Assembly (NCBI GenBank): GCA_949825025.1 | Contig: OX463778.1 | Span: forward strand, 47,516,829-47,580,828 | Origin: Siphlonurus alternatus | Lineage: Eukaryota > Arthropoda > Insecta > Ephemeroptera > Siphlonuridae | Direction of reading: 5' to 3' | DNA: 64,000 nt | Shown here: positions 1 through 14,400 of the stretch, piece after piece | Layout: every line of letters starts with the position of its first letter | Position numbering within the stretch: position 1 is the first letter of the stretch | The notes under the pieces: generated by a model | The model's database searches: none | Seen by the model: only the letters and a program-made list of their open reading frames with translations | Told to the model about the DNA's origin: nothing | Translations under genes and position numbers: made by a program

Positions 1-570
<570 letters not shown>

Positions 571-664
571 GCGAAGGCCGTGTCTTCCATCCCCAAGAGA
601 CAAAGCATTTTCATCTCATTTCCATCTCCACGGGGGGAGGGGGCAAAAATTTATTATAAACAAG
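571..664 (+). CDS. Candidate N-terminal exon of the SYCP1-like gene
   Basis: The stretch ends in a strong donor (caag|gtaagt, exon end 664) and is open in the frame reading AKAVSSIPKRQSIFISFPSP then RGEGAKIYYKQ. It leaves one base (g), exactly what the first solid exon at 7245 needs, giving KQ-A-FDFPDIG across the join. The hydrophobic then Pro/Arg pattern resembles the vertebrate SYCP1 N-terminus as I remember it. Against it: an in-frame TGA at 568-570 lies just upstream, there is no ATG in frame, and the 5' acceptor is weak, so a start exon would have to lie further left. The ATG frame from 567 stops at 657-659 before the donor, so this could instead be a 5' UTR exon. Confidence 0.3.
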
Positions 665-2542
665 GTAAGTGAAGTCTTAATTTGTCACTTGTAATGATAC
701 ATAACAAATCTTTTCATTGTGATTTATACTGCTCGTTGGAATTTACCTCGTACTGTGAGATTAATGCAAAAATAATAATTGTTTTATTTCAGTAAACATA
801 TAACTTTTTTGGTATATTCAATATTTAATTCCTTTTCCTGTATTACATGTGTAATAAAATTTACTCGCTTCAAAATGTAATTTATCAACGACGTTTTAAC
901 ATTCTATTTAATTTCCGGTCATACGAATCATGCATGCATGGCATTATGAATACATGCAGTAGGTGAATGTTTTGAACCACAATTATAATAACATTTTTTA
1001 CGTTTATTAAAAAAAAAATCAACATTTATTGCATTTATTTCATTGCCATCGAAAGAGACAAATTAATCAAAAATTATACAAACAAAAACTAAAAAGTATA
1101 AAAGTGAATGAAATGTTCATTATTTTGTATGAAATTACGTTTAAGAAGAGAAACTTTTATTAAAAAGGTGTAACATATATATCTAATAATCATCGAATGC
1201 CAAAGAAACCAAGCTGATTTTGATAATACGGATATGATTTTTTTTCTGTTTCACTGTTTATTTACGACTTTTTATTTAATTTTCTACAACTTATAGATAT
1301 TTATATTTATAAAAATTTCTAAAAGTTCTACACTTTCTATCAAATCCTGACGATGACATACGAAGTTATATACATTAAAAAATAAATAATAAATTCTTAC
1401 GAAAACTCGACGACACGCCGTGCTTACATGCTCGAAATGTTGCAGACTTTACAGGGTCGATAATCACGTCGATCTGATCTAACAAAAGTGCTGTGATATT
1501 TTGTCCCTAATGTAAATACATTCACAGAAGTTATATATAGTGAAGTGTACAGTTCATAATATTAACCCTCACTGCAGTTATATAAATACATTTACTTAAA
1601 TTACAAGTGTTTTTTATGTATATTTTTTATATATAGGATTCACCCAAAATTATAAAGACAAATTTATATTAGATTATGAATTTTTGGATATGATATTCGT
1701 GGGTTACGTCTATATACAGTCAAATTAAATTTATATTTTCTGTGGAAGTAGCCGGAAATGCAATTATTCCCGACGCTCTTTTTACGTTTTAGAATTAAAC
1801 ACTTTGCAAATAGTCTGCAAAGTTTCAGATCTTAAATAAACACAAAAGAGCTACAAAACTTACTTGTACTTCGGCTTATACTTCCGGAGGTAATTTTAAA
1901 TTAATCTGATTGTACTTCTGTAAAAGCTCTGGCTTTAAATACACAGTCCACAGTCCAGCACAAGTTATACACTGCATCGTCAAAGGTATTCTAGCTGCGA
2001 GCATTGCTTAGGTCTATACTTTGACCGCTTTGACAAACTTGCAAACGATGTACTGCATTATATATATGTGTGATCGACAATACCGTGAATGTGACAACAG
2101 CAGTGCTCATACACACGTATAGAATATTTCATATTATATATATATACATATATAATGTGAATTAATGTCTTATATTATATTAGATAATTGATATAGCAAT
2201 ATGATTACTTTGGCTGAATTAGAGTGACATTCTAATATAAATCATGAATCCTTAACGTATTATACACATACACTCATAAAATCATTATACAGTATATAAA
2301 AATGACAAAAGACAATTAAGCTATGCAATGAACAGCATGAATGCAAGTTATAGCGTCTTCTGTCTTCAAAGAAATTTACCTGCACGATAAACTTCAATGA
2401 CAAACAATGCTTCAATTAAATTTCTTGTTCTTTTTTATCTGTATCATAAAATTTTATTGGAAAATAATATTGAAAATAAAGGTTGAAAATACTCAAGTCA
2501 GTACGTTGTATCAATATTTTTTGTTTATAATTGTATTTTAGA

Positions 2543-2545
<3 letters not shown>

Positions 2546-2636
<91 letters not shown>
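2546..2636. repeat. (CT)n microsatellite
   Basis: About 80 bp of nearly pure CT repeat, ending in a degenerate TTTGTCTCTCTC segment. Polypyrimidine on the + strand. Confidence 0.95.
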
Positions 2637-2638
<2 letters not shown>

Positions 2639-3186
2639 GGAGGCTTCAGCAGAGGTGAGGAAATTCGTTTGCTATACTACTATAATATATAATTATATAA
2701 GGTATGGTGAGACCACAATCAAATTTCATCTCGGTACAGTATCTTATTGTGCGGCTCTCACAACCTAATTGGACCGAGGTAAAATGTGGTCACCTCAAAG
2801 CGTGCCGCACGACTCTATGCTAATTTTACTAGGAATATAACCATGATAAAATATACGGTCATGTATAAAATAATATCATATTGCATATCTTGACCGGAAC
2901 TATGGTCACTGAATTTACTGAAGGCTAAAATTTTAACCAATTGATATATTAAAAATATAACAAAAAGTATCAATGAAATTGTATGAATATAATTTTTTAT
3001 ATTGATAAGTGACCTCGATGTAATCAAATAAAAAAATATATGTCGCATCCACACCGTAACTGTTCATTCGTACTCCATTTTTTTTTTTTATGTATACCAA
3101 TCTTTTATATAGCGAAATTTTATAGAGCCTGACAGTCTCAGACTGCAAGTATGAATAATTTAATAATTTATGCTAGAAAGAGTGCA

Positions 3187-3396
<210 letters not shown>

Positions 3397-4612
3397 TCTG
3401 ATATTATTATAATATTATTAGTGTTGTTTATTCCGTATTTTATATTTCAATATTTTTAAAAAAATATCAGCAGAGTCTGTCATTCAATTTTATTTGCATT
3501 GCTTATTGCCTTATTGGTTTAAATGTACTTGTATGCCAGCATGCATACTTTTTAGTAAATATAATATATATGCAATGTATTTTCATATTTATACTGAATA
3601 TATACTCCTTGCAACCTATCTTGCATGGAAAGAAATTTCAGCTGGATAAAGATGCATGTGAAATTGAATAAACATCGAGCATGCATTTGGGGGAACGCAC
3701 ATAAAATAAAGAATTTAAAATCAAATCAGAGTTCACAAAAATGTACGAGGTAAAAATGTACCCTAAAATATCATCCCTCTTTTTTTCCTGGTCGAGTCCA
3801 TGCAGGTTGAAAAAATTAGGACGTAATTTGTTTGCTTTTAATTAATATTTCAAGCTTTAAATAGAGATTCTTTTTTGTTATTTTCAACTTATGTGTATTA
3901 AAAAATCTTAAGGCTATCAAAATGAAATATTCTATGCTTCTATGCATCAATGCACGCACAATGCTTATTATACACGGGTATAATTCTCACTCATAACAAA
4001 ACATGCAAGAAAGTATATCATAGTGTATTAATTTATGGGCGGGCCTTGCATTATTTTCATATATGAAAATAAGCACTTTTTTATTTCATGTTTTCAAGCT
4101 TGTCACCACAAGCATATCTTCTTTTTTTTTTTAACCCTCGATCGATCTTGGTTGTAAAAGTGACTAAAAACTTTGTGTGGTTAATTTCAATTTTTTTAAA
4201 TTATTTTCTGATGCTATTTTTGTTTAACATTCATGAAAATATAAATTACTATTATTATGAGCGCACATTAATTGCAATTATATTGCTATTTCAATATCGT
4301 TTCTCTGAACATGGTAAAAATTTGAATTTTAGGATTCTGTAATGTACGTTTTGTTACACTACATAAAACTATTATAATTATATAGATGAACATCACCTAC
4401 CTATATATAAAGATAGTCCAGAAAATAACTTTACGGTGTTTATATAAAGGAAGTTGAACGTTTATTTTGAATGGAAAAGCATGAACAGTTGGAGTGGAAA
4501 TTTGAGCAGTAACCTAACTCATCACGGTTCATGAAGTTTCGATTGTATAGGAAAGGGAAATCCGGTTGCTTCCACTCTGGCAGTCATCAGTATAGAGAGA
4601 AACGAGCTTTCC

Positions 4613-4779
<167 letters not shown>

Positions 4780-6847
4780 TGTAAGCTGCGTGCACCCTCC
4801 TCCCTCAGAAGCAAGGGGTTCGCCCTCAGATTGACAACTTCTCATCAATACACATGACACGCACACGAAAATTTTACGTCAAAGTATAACAGAAAATAAA
4901 CTGTTGCCAAAATAAATATCTTCATGATATTAAATTTATATTATGTATAATTTATTTTCACTGTTAATATTTATTGCAATATTCTTATAATATTATATTA
5001 ATTGTAAATTATGTTACATTGAAAAATAAAGTTGTGAGAACCGAAGCATTGAAATGAATATATTAAATAATAAAATGAATAAAAAAATAAAATGTATGTC
5101 TTTTTATATTTATATTATATAATTGCTTGTTATAAGGGTGTGCCTATAATATATTATATATTGGTGTCATAAAGTTGGTGCGCCCTCTAGTAGTAACTGC
5201 TGGAACTACGTGCGTCTGGCGAGGATTGCTGTATATGATTAACATTATAAAATTATGTAAATGCTCTATCAGTAGCCACGCATAATTTTATAGAAATGAC
5301 AACACCATAATTAGTTGTCAAACACTTTCGGACAAATATAAAAAAATATTTCAACTTCGTAAGTGATTTCTTTCCTATATATTTGATAATTTTTGTGATT
5401 CTCCCCATGCTATTGACCTCATAAAGTACCAATAGATGGCATTGAAAACAGCCTCTATAGAATCAGTATGACTCAACTACACGTGTACTTTAGCCAGTAG
5501 CAAAGCTCAGATGACACTTTTAGAATCACCCAGGTAAAATCCACCAGATGTCCATACCCATGTCTTTATGACGTCAATAGGTATTGCCGTATCCTCGATG
5601 CAAAGAGCAAATTTTGCAGACGTCAGCGCCATCTCTTGGTCCTTTATGTCCTCTATATCTGGGAAAAAGCCTTGATCAAAATGCCATGATCACTAAACCT
5701 CTTCCATTCATATATATTTAGCTGAAAACACATAAAACAGACAAACAGACCTATAGGTTAATTGTTTCTATAATTAAATGCAATTTTTTGACTGCAGTAT
5801 TTTTTAAAGTTTTGATATTTTGTACACATGCATGGCAGTTCTTATAAGTGGAGTTAAAATAAAGAAATAATATTTAATGGAATATTCGGAATAGCGGTAC
5901 GAGAATTATTAATTGCCTCGTTTTGGTACATTATTATATTTATAATTATGATTGCATGTGTACATATATAATATATTATTATTATTTCACAGGAATATAA
6001 TTTCAGAACAATTTCGTTTACTATATGCTGAAAACTAAATATACTGAATACATACTTATATTTACTTATTGATATAAATGCATGTTTTTTGTTTCGCAGG
6101 AACTTTGATGTTTTCGGGTTAAAGAATTTTAAAACATCTCGCGCGCAAAAGGTAAAAAGTTTATCGACTGTCAACTGTCATTTTAAGCGGCTGCAACTGG
6201 AAAAACAGCAAAAACGAGTGTACAGATTTGTCAAACTTTGGGGTTGGTATAAAATTTAAGAATTCTGTCTAATGTTTGCACATTATCTGGAGTATTTACT
6301 GTAAATGAGTTTCTATAAGCCATTTTTGATGTATTGGACATATTTTTGGGACGTAAACAATAGGTTTTGCTCGATTTTTTTTACCTTTTGTCTTGTCAAC
6401 ATCTGGTCGCGACTGCATGCAATGCATGCATGCAGGTCAACGCAAAGACCCTATCATATGCATACTGTGCTTTGTCTGTGCTCATGTGACTGGATGAGGG
6501 TATTATTGTTATTATTGTTATACAGTTCATAATGTAAGATTACCACCGGAAGTGGAAGAGCTAGGATTTTGGCTGAATTTGGTTATAATAACTATGTATA
6601 AACATGAAAAATCAAAGCTATATTCAGACTTAATTATTAATTTATTTTACCTACTTTACAATGATTTAAAATCTATAAAGATACGTTCACCGCGTTCACA
6701 TACTCGAAAACTGCTACAGCATTTAGCAAAATAAAGGTATCTTTGATTTTCTTATGGATGAGCTTAGTACTGTATGTCATGTACGTGTATATATGGTGTG
6801 TCCTACGTATAACACGTACGGCATGATCAAAAGCCGTGTACGGTACG

Positions 6848-6970
6848 TAGCAATTTCCGAGTATCAGCTAGCTGGTTCAAAACTGAACTATGCATATGTA
6901 TACGAGTATACGTACATATATGCATAGTTCAGTTTTGAACCAGCTGATATGCATACTCGGAAATTGCTAT
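6848..6970. repeat. 123-bp near-palindrome (hairpin-forming MITE or foldback)
   Basis: The left arm reads TAGCAATTTCCGAGTATCAG, then CTGGTTCAAAACTGAACTAT. The right arm is its complement (ATAGTTCAGTTTTGAACCAG then CTGATATGCATACTCGG and AAATTGCTA), with only a few indels. The centre is a short ATGCATATGTATACG-type alternating stretch. A transcript would fold into a long stem-loop. It lies about 275 bp upstream of the first certain SYCP1-like exon. I could not identify a target-site duplication. Confidence 0.8.
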
Positions 6971-7244
6971 CATGCATGGCTACTATATTCAAAGTCGAGA
7001 AACCTCGCACTTCCGCTGGTAATCTTACAATTGTTGAACCAGCTGCATGTATGATATTATTATATTATTCCTTGATTCTCGATCATTTTACACATTGTTT
7101 GACACAAATTAAGTTGACTAGCTTTGGATATATATATATATAATTATATATATATATATATATATATAATTTAACCGTCACCACATATATTATGCTGAAA
7201 TAAAAAGTACAGCAAATTCTGTAACTTTTTGAAACTTGTTTCAG

Positions 7245-9022
7245 CATTTGACTTCCCTGATATAGGTTTAGAAGAAGAAATTGTCAGAATGCAGCAACAA
7301 GATTCACGCCAAAGTATGGCTACACAGAGCCAAACCTCAAAACAAGGCCAAGTACAACAAGTAGCCGTTCTTACAACAAAACTGAATACTCAGGCTGAGC
7401 GCATTTTAAAATGGAAAATGCATACGGAAATGGAACTAAAAAAACGAGATGAAAAACTGAAAGAGTTTGAATCAACGATACAGAGACAACATGGCAACAT
7501 GCTGAACCAACAGTTGCAGTGTGAAAAGCTCTCTCAACGACTTCAAGCAGAGCTTTTAAACAGAGGAGAGCTCAAAGGAAAGTGAGTATACTGTAAACAT
7601 TCATGCACCATCTGGACAGGGGGGATGTCACACTGCATGTGTTAAACTTTATTTACTATAATTATATTCCATTCAATTCTATTTCATCAAAAAAGAAATT
7701 GGAGTAATGGTAATGATAACCTTATGATTTTGGAATACCCACTCCCGGGCCTCTTCCTCTATAGGTTTTGCAATACATGGAATGTACACCATATCATATA
7801 TTCCCACTTGTGGAATAGAGCAACATGTACCCTTCTCCTTTACCCTAGCTATTTCCAGTTACATTATATCCACTCTCATTGAAATTATTTCTCAACTATT
7901 ATTTTATTATTTGTATTATCATGTGCTGTCAGTACAGTATACTGTACTGTATTTGTAAAATGATAAATGAACAGGAACTGTATATTATATATATATATAT
8001 TATATATGTTAAATTATACATTTTTTTCAGAATTGACAACACCCGCCAGATTTGCTCGCTTCTGCAGAATCACTGCAATCAATTGTCAGGAACATTGCAA
8101 AGATGTATTAATGAAAAGGAAATTTTGAAAAATGTGTATGATGACCAGATGAAAGAGATTGATGAGCTTGCACAGAAGTACACCAGCTTGAATGAGCAAT
8201 ACATTGGTGATGTGGAGCAGCTGAAGACAATGGGTAAAATGACACATATATACTGATCATAGTGATCATGCAAGACTAATATACCAGATTTAAGTACAAA
8301 AGGTGCTATTTGTAAAGATAGACTTTAGGAAAATTATTGTAATATAATTATAAAATTATGGAGTTAAATAGTTGCATTTCTAATTGTCTCACATTATACC
8401 AATATTTCTTCTTAATTATTTTTAACTTGGACCCAATTTATCATGCACCTCAGAATTTATGAGTACTAAAAATTAAATCAGAATTTCAACCTCATCAGTT
8501 AAAATAAGATAGAAATTGGAGGAAAAAGCTCTCTTTAGATTTTCTAGCAGTTTTTTACTTTGAATTCTGAGGTGAAAAGTGTTGCTAAATGTTATTAGTG
8601 GCGGAGGAGCGTCAGGCACGGGTGAAGAACGTGAGTGACGCCAAGGCACTGAAGACTGCCATGGAGCAACGGCTGGAGGCACTTGGCAAGATCTTGAAGA
8701 GTGAGAAGGAGCGTGCGGAGCAGTTAGGCACCCAGCTGGCCAGCAGTGAAGAAGCCATCCGCCAGCTGAGTGCAGAGAGAGAGGCTTACCGGGAGCAGCT
8801 TGAGTTGGTAAGCTTTAATTTGAGGGATGTTTTTTATTTCTTTAATTACAGTACTTGCTTACAAGATGCAATGATTTTTATTTTACTTATAAATTTTATT
8901 TAAATTGATTGTAAAAATTACTATTAACTAATGAATTTTTTTTAATTAATCTAGTTTCAGCACTAGAAACATTAATAGCTGAACACTAAATCTTATTAAA
9001 TGTGCAGTCATTATTATTATGG

Positions 9023-9071
<49 letters not shown>

Positions 9072-11332
9072 GGGCGGCTCGTGCCCCTTTTCCGTGGGGG
9101 TGCTGCCTGACATGGGACCCGCAGAACATCATGGGGGGGTTTGGGGGGCGGAGCCCCCCAATGGCCCGCCGCAGGCGCGATTTTTTTTAAGGACACGCCC
9201 CTTTTTTAGGGTAAAATTATGACAAAATCATATAATAATAATGCTCTCAACAACGAAGCAGAAATTATCTAAAATAAAAAAATGCATGCATTTTATTTAT
9301 AATTTGTTATGACTTATGACATGCACTTATGCGAGCCCTTTTGAAATCGTGATTGAATGTTTCAAACTTAATATAATATCCAATTTTTAATTATTTTTTT
9401 TAATTCATAAGTCCTTTCACGAGGTAAGAAACATATATTTATATAAAAATAAATATTGTTTTAAGCCCTTTTTTTTAAATAATATAGTGTCAATCAAACT
9501 GCATTCAAACTGCATTGTTAATATGAAACCTGAATGTCTGGTATAATTTTTACGCAATGTATATAATGAACATCAAATAAATTGATCATGGTATATACAA
9601 TATGTACAAAATTAGGCAACAACCAGAATCTAATATAAATTTTTAAAGACAAAATTTAATAAAAAAATAAAAAATGAAATTTATATAAGAAAAAATTGCA
9701 TTATTAAACATTATTTCAATATTATTAGTATTTATTTAATTGAGAAAAAAATAATCGTAATCCTGTTAAGGTAGAGATAACACGGATCAGCTGACCTAAT
9801 GCTAAAAAAATCTCAGTCATGAAAATTACGAAAAAAAAATAATAAAATGTTCTCCTCTACATCGCCTATCAGGTATCCGGCATTTTCGGTGTAAGACATT
9901 TCGGTGTAAGGAATGTTCGGTGTAAGCGTTCGGTGTACGGAACTTTCGGTGTAAAGAGATCTTGGTGAAAGGAAGATTCGGTGCAAGGAATTTTCAGCGT
10001 AAAGAAAATTTGGTGCAACGTTAATAAAACTGTTAAATATAAAATAATGTAATTGTTTTTCAATTTATTAATACTTTTTCTATTTGAGGTCAGAATTAGA
10101 AGAACTAGAAGAACTTATGCTATATATATCAATAGTCAGTACATGTTGTCAATATACACCGAACGCTTACACCGAACATTCCTTACACCGAAATGTCTTA
10201 CACCGAAAATTCCTAGAATCCCTCTCGAGCGGTATAGCAGATCAAATATCCCAATTTTTTTATCATTGTTTTATTTTTTTTTAGCCATGCAATATTTCTT
10301 TGATTACTATCGCATATTTACTGCTAAATAATGTACTGCCGGTACACGCAAACCCGGGAAAATAAGCTATATATTTTTCTCATCCTGGAGCAGTATAGTT
10401 AACGACGTTTTCTTATATTTTGTATACTCGTACAATTTTACAACTTGTTTTTGTTTTATTTTTATGTTTGAATTTTCACATTAATGGTATAAAATGCTGT
10501 AGTGAATAATTAATAAATAAATAGCTCCCATGTATATCGACTTGTTCCTGGTAAACTTATAATTTATAATAAAATACATGGGCGCGATTCACGAACGAAT
10601 TAAGTTATCCAGATTTCTCACTTAATTAATTCGATCGACGTTTAGTGCCATCGAGTTAGACTGGCGCTAACTGCGTGGTTAGTAAGAAACCTGTTGTTGT
10701 CGTTGTTCGAACGTGAGATCTCACGATTGTTTACATGCATGCACCACTTAATTTTCAAAAGACAAAAGTGTTGGTTCTTTTGGGACAGTCATATTTTTAT
10801 TAAAGTAAAATAAAAGTGCTGGTCTTTATTCCTCAGATGCTTCAATATATTTAGTCAATCTTTGTTAGTATATTCACTGATGAATGTAATTAAAATTTTG
10901 TTAATCTGCTCAATGAAACCATATTACAGGAAAGGTCTTCGAAGTGTTGTTCAAAATTATTCCCGCATGTCAAATACCACAAGCTCATTGGTTCTGTTGA
11001 ACCAATGAGCTTGCGGGTACTGCCGATCGCACAGTCCCCGATCGCTCCAAAATCACACGGCTTGAGTGGGAGTTGAAGAGGAGGAGAATGAGGGTGGGAA
11101 CACTGCTTTGGGCTACTGCTAGTAGTGGCAGTACCTTCCGCTGGGCAGCGCTGAGGGAATAAATTTACGCGGCAGCGGCAAAAATTTCATGATTTTAAAT
11201 GTTAGAACTGATAAAAATTTGCTGGAAAGTTCAGAAAAATTATAGGATATATTATTTGATATTTCTAATTGTGTTTGTTCCCAAAATTTCTGGGGGGGCT
11301 GCAGTACCGCAGTACTATAGTACGAGCCGCCC

Positions 11333-11425
<93 letters not shown>

Positions 11426-14400
11426 ATAATATATATATATTTTTTTTTAAATACTCATTTCTAGGAGAAATTCATGCCATGTTTAAAAAAAAATCATATT
11501 CAACTAAACCATTTTGGTTTAAAAAAAAAAATGTTTTCTTGACCAGGTGAAGAACCAGCTGCTGGAAGTGGAGAGTACGCTAACTGCAGAGAAGCTGCAG
11601 CTGAAGGAAGGCCTTGAGCTGATGGAGAAGTCCCTGGCTGAGGAGAAACAAAGGTAGTGTGGCATGGGATCATTGATGAGATGGAGATTAACATGTAATT
11701 TCCACAGGGTTGAGTCACTGAAGCTGCAAAGTGAAGAAATCCTTTCCAACCTCCATGATGTTGCAAAATCTAAAGAAGACGCGTTAGAGGATAACAAGAA
11801 GAAACAAGACTTTATTGAAAAGCTCACGCTGGAACTTGAGAAGAAAGATGGGGTAAAAAGTCATTGTCTTTTATCTAAATCAGAAATTCAAATATCTTAA
11901 CAAAATTTTATCTTAATCCTTAATATACATTATTTTTGCTGTACTGTTGCTATCAGCGAGTATTGAGAAATTAAAGTGTACTCTTTAGTCAATGTACAGT
12001 CGTCCCCTTAGAAAATTTCCCTTTGCAGCCTTGTTAAATACTATGGCCCGTAAGAATAACATGGTGATTAACAAGGCTGCAAAAGGGAAATTTTCCAAGG
12101 CGATGAGTGTACAGTTGCTGATAGTTGGTTCTGTTCAATTGTTTTCAGGAGATGCAGCAGAACACTACGCTGCTTGCTGGTTTGCGCTCCGAGAAAGAGG
12201 CTCTTGAAGAACAGGTATCCGGGCTGGAGCAGCTACAAGACGAGTTCTCGCACCTGCAGATCAGCCTTGAGCAAGTCACGCAGGAGAAGGCTGCCGAGTC
12301 AGAGCAGCTGGCCAAGGCTCTAGCGCAGTTGCAGCTGCTGCAAGAAGCCATCCGCCGGAATGAGGAGCTCATCGAGAAGTGTGACGAGGAGCGTCTTAAC
12401 TCCAGCCACCAGGTGTCTTGCCTGGAGCAAGCTAATGAAGAACTTGATGGGAAGCTGGCCATCGCCCAGGCCCTCGTCTCCACCATGACAGCAGACATCG
12501 AGCAGCTCAAGAGAAACCTTGAGGCAGAGCGGTCAGTACTAGTCAAACCTTCCTCTCAAAGCATTCAAAACTAAGTGAATGATTTTTTTTTTTTTTTTAA
12601 TAAGTGTAAAACAATGAAATCTGAGAGTGTATAGTTGATTTGCTGGTTTTACAGTACGTTATATTGAGTTCTTTAATTTTCCAGTGGAGAAGTTTTTAAT
12701 CTTCGCTCTAGCCTGGACTCTTTGACTCTTACTTCAGAGACAGAACTCAAGGAAAAGTTAGAAGATGCTAACAACATGAAAACTACCAACACAGAACTAA
12801 AAAGTCAAATGGAAGCTCTTGGTCAAAATATAGAAGATTTGACAAATAAGGTGAGAGTATTGAGTCATTGTTAGACTAAAATGTGACAAAATATAATAGT
12901 AAATTGAGTGATTTTTTTAATTTGGTTCAAACGCTAGCTTATATTGCCAGGAATTTGCAAGACTAATAGGCTGATGTTTTTGTAGTCTGAGAAGCTGCAG
13001 CATGAGGTGGTTGATCTGCGTGCCTCACTGGCTCAGGCTGAAGAGAGAGGCCTGGTAACTACCTCAAGCCTGGCAGAGTGCAAGGAGCAGCTGGGCCAGG
13101 CACAGACTCGCTTAAGGGAGCTGCAGGAGGAGCTGGCTCAGGCCACAGGCCTCCTTGCTCGTGCCAACGAGGACAAACAACTGCTGCAGGGTCGTGTTGA
13201 CACCCTGCTGCAGGAGATGGCCAAGCTGGGAGCAGAGAAGAACCTGGCCCTCTCAGAAGCAGCCTGTGCGGTCAGGGACAAGCAAGTCATCGAGGCCCAG
13301 TCGGAGGCAAAACTGCAGGTCAGTGCTATTGACATGCAGAGTTAGTAATATTTTAGACGTAATGGTAGCATATATTATTAAAGGCATACAGGCCTCAAAT
13401 TACAAATTAGACAGCCACCAAGTGGGTTTAGAGTATATAATCAATATTCGCATAATTTTTTTCCACGCGTGATGCATCCGTGCGAAGTCGCAGTTCAAAG
13501 TAAGAAATTTAGTCCTTGATGACGTCACGAAGTCCTTGATGACGTCACAACTCAATGCTAATCGGTGCTAGCTGTGAGTTGTGACGTCAGCAAGGACTTT
13601 CTTTACAGCGCGACTTCGCACAGACGCACCGCGCGCAGGTAAAAATAATACGAATGTTGATTATAAACTTGAGCAACACTTAATGTCTGTCTAATTTGTA
13701 ATTTGAGGCCTGTATACCTTTAAAAGCTATTTTTCACCAAAGAGTGAATAATTATGCATTTTTGGACACAGCACAAATTTTTCATAAATTAGAATATTTT
13801 ATTCATTATATGTGAAAGAGATTCCTTTTATTATTACATATACCATTTACATGTATGTTGAGGTATTCATAAAGAACAACTTGAAACTATAATTGTATCC
13901 TGGTTTAAATTAAATACTGTTCTGTGTGTAATTAAAAATAGTACAAAAAAAAATTACAATGGTAATCTGTGTTACAGTACTTGTTTATTGTTTTGTTGTT
14001 TTTTTTCACTGTATAATACTGTTGAATAAAGTTGTGCTTAATGCCTTTGTTAATTTGAGGCACCTCACCCCACCCCCCTCCCCTCTCTGAATCAAATCTT
14101 CATTACTACATTTTACAAAATGTCTCACCCATTATCGTGTTATACACAACAATATGTTATGGGTATAACTATTGTGGGTTCAAAAGAGAAAGAAAAATAA
14201 GCACCCTGTTCTAAAGTTAAATGCTGTGGTGTTGCAGGAGGCGCTGAACATGTTTGAGACTCACAAGCGGGATTGTGAGGAGCTGGTACGCCGCCAGGAC
14301 CTGGACATTGAGGCACAGCAGCTGGTGCTCAAGGAGCTGCGAGACACCAAGGAGGCTGACGAGGAGAAGCTGCGCCTCACCGAGAAGCAGCTCAATGACA

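Larger units (their letters stand above)
9069..11335. mobile_element. hAT-like non-autonomous DNA transposon, 2.27 kb, with nested repeats
   Basis: The ends are perfect 14-bp terminal inverted repeats, CAGGGGCGGCTCGT at the left and its complement at 11322-11335. CAGGGGCGG-type ends are typical of the hAT superfamily. Both ends abut (TA)n DNA, so an 8-bp duplication such as ATATATAT is possible but cannot be proved. There is no transposase frame. The left subterminal region is G-rich (GGCGGAGCCCCCC). Inside are a TTCGGTGTA foldback (9893-10206), a partial copy of the TTCTCCTCTACAT family (about 9790-9875), a half copy of the GGCGATTCAC family (10580-10700) and a 14-bp-arm hairpin (10981-11012). 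Confidence 0.72.
8808..11546. other. Transposon-filled intron of the SYCP1-like gene
   Basis: This 2.7-kb intron separates exons ending QLEL and starting VKNQLL. Most of it is the hAT-like element at 9069-11335 and its flanking (TA)n tracts. Without the insertion the intron would be about 0.5 kb, in line with its neighbours. Confidence 0.75.

Noticed and set aside
5160..5680. GC-richer patch with a TGACGTCA and GCGCCATCTCTTGG-like motifs as a MITE
   Set aside because: I found no paired terminal repeats. It may be an old repeat, but this cannot be supported.
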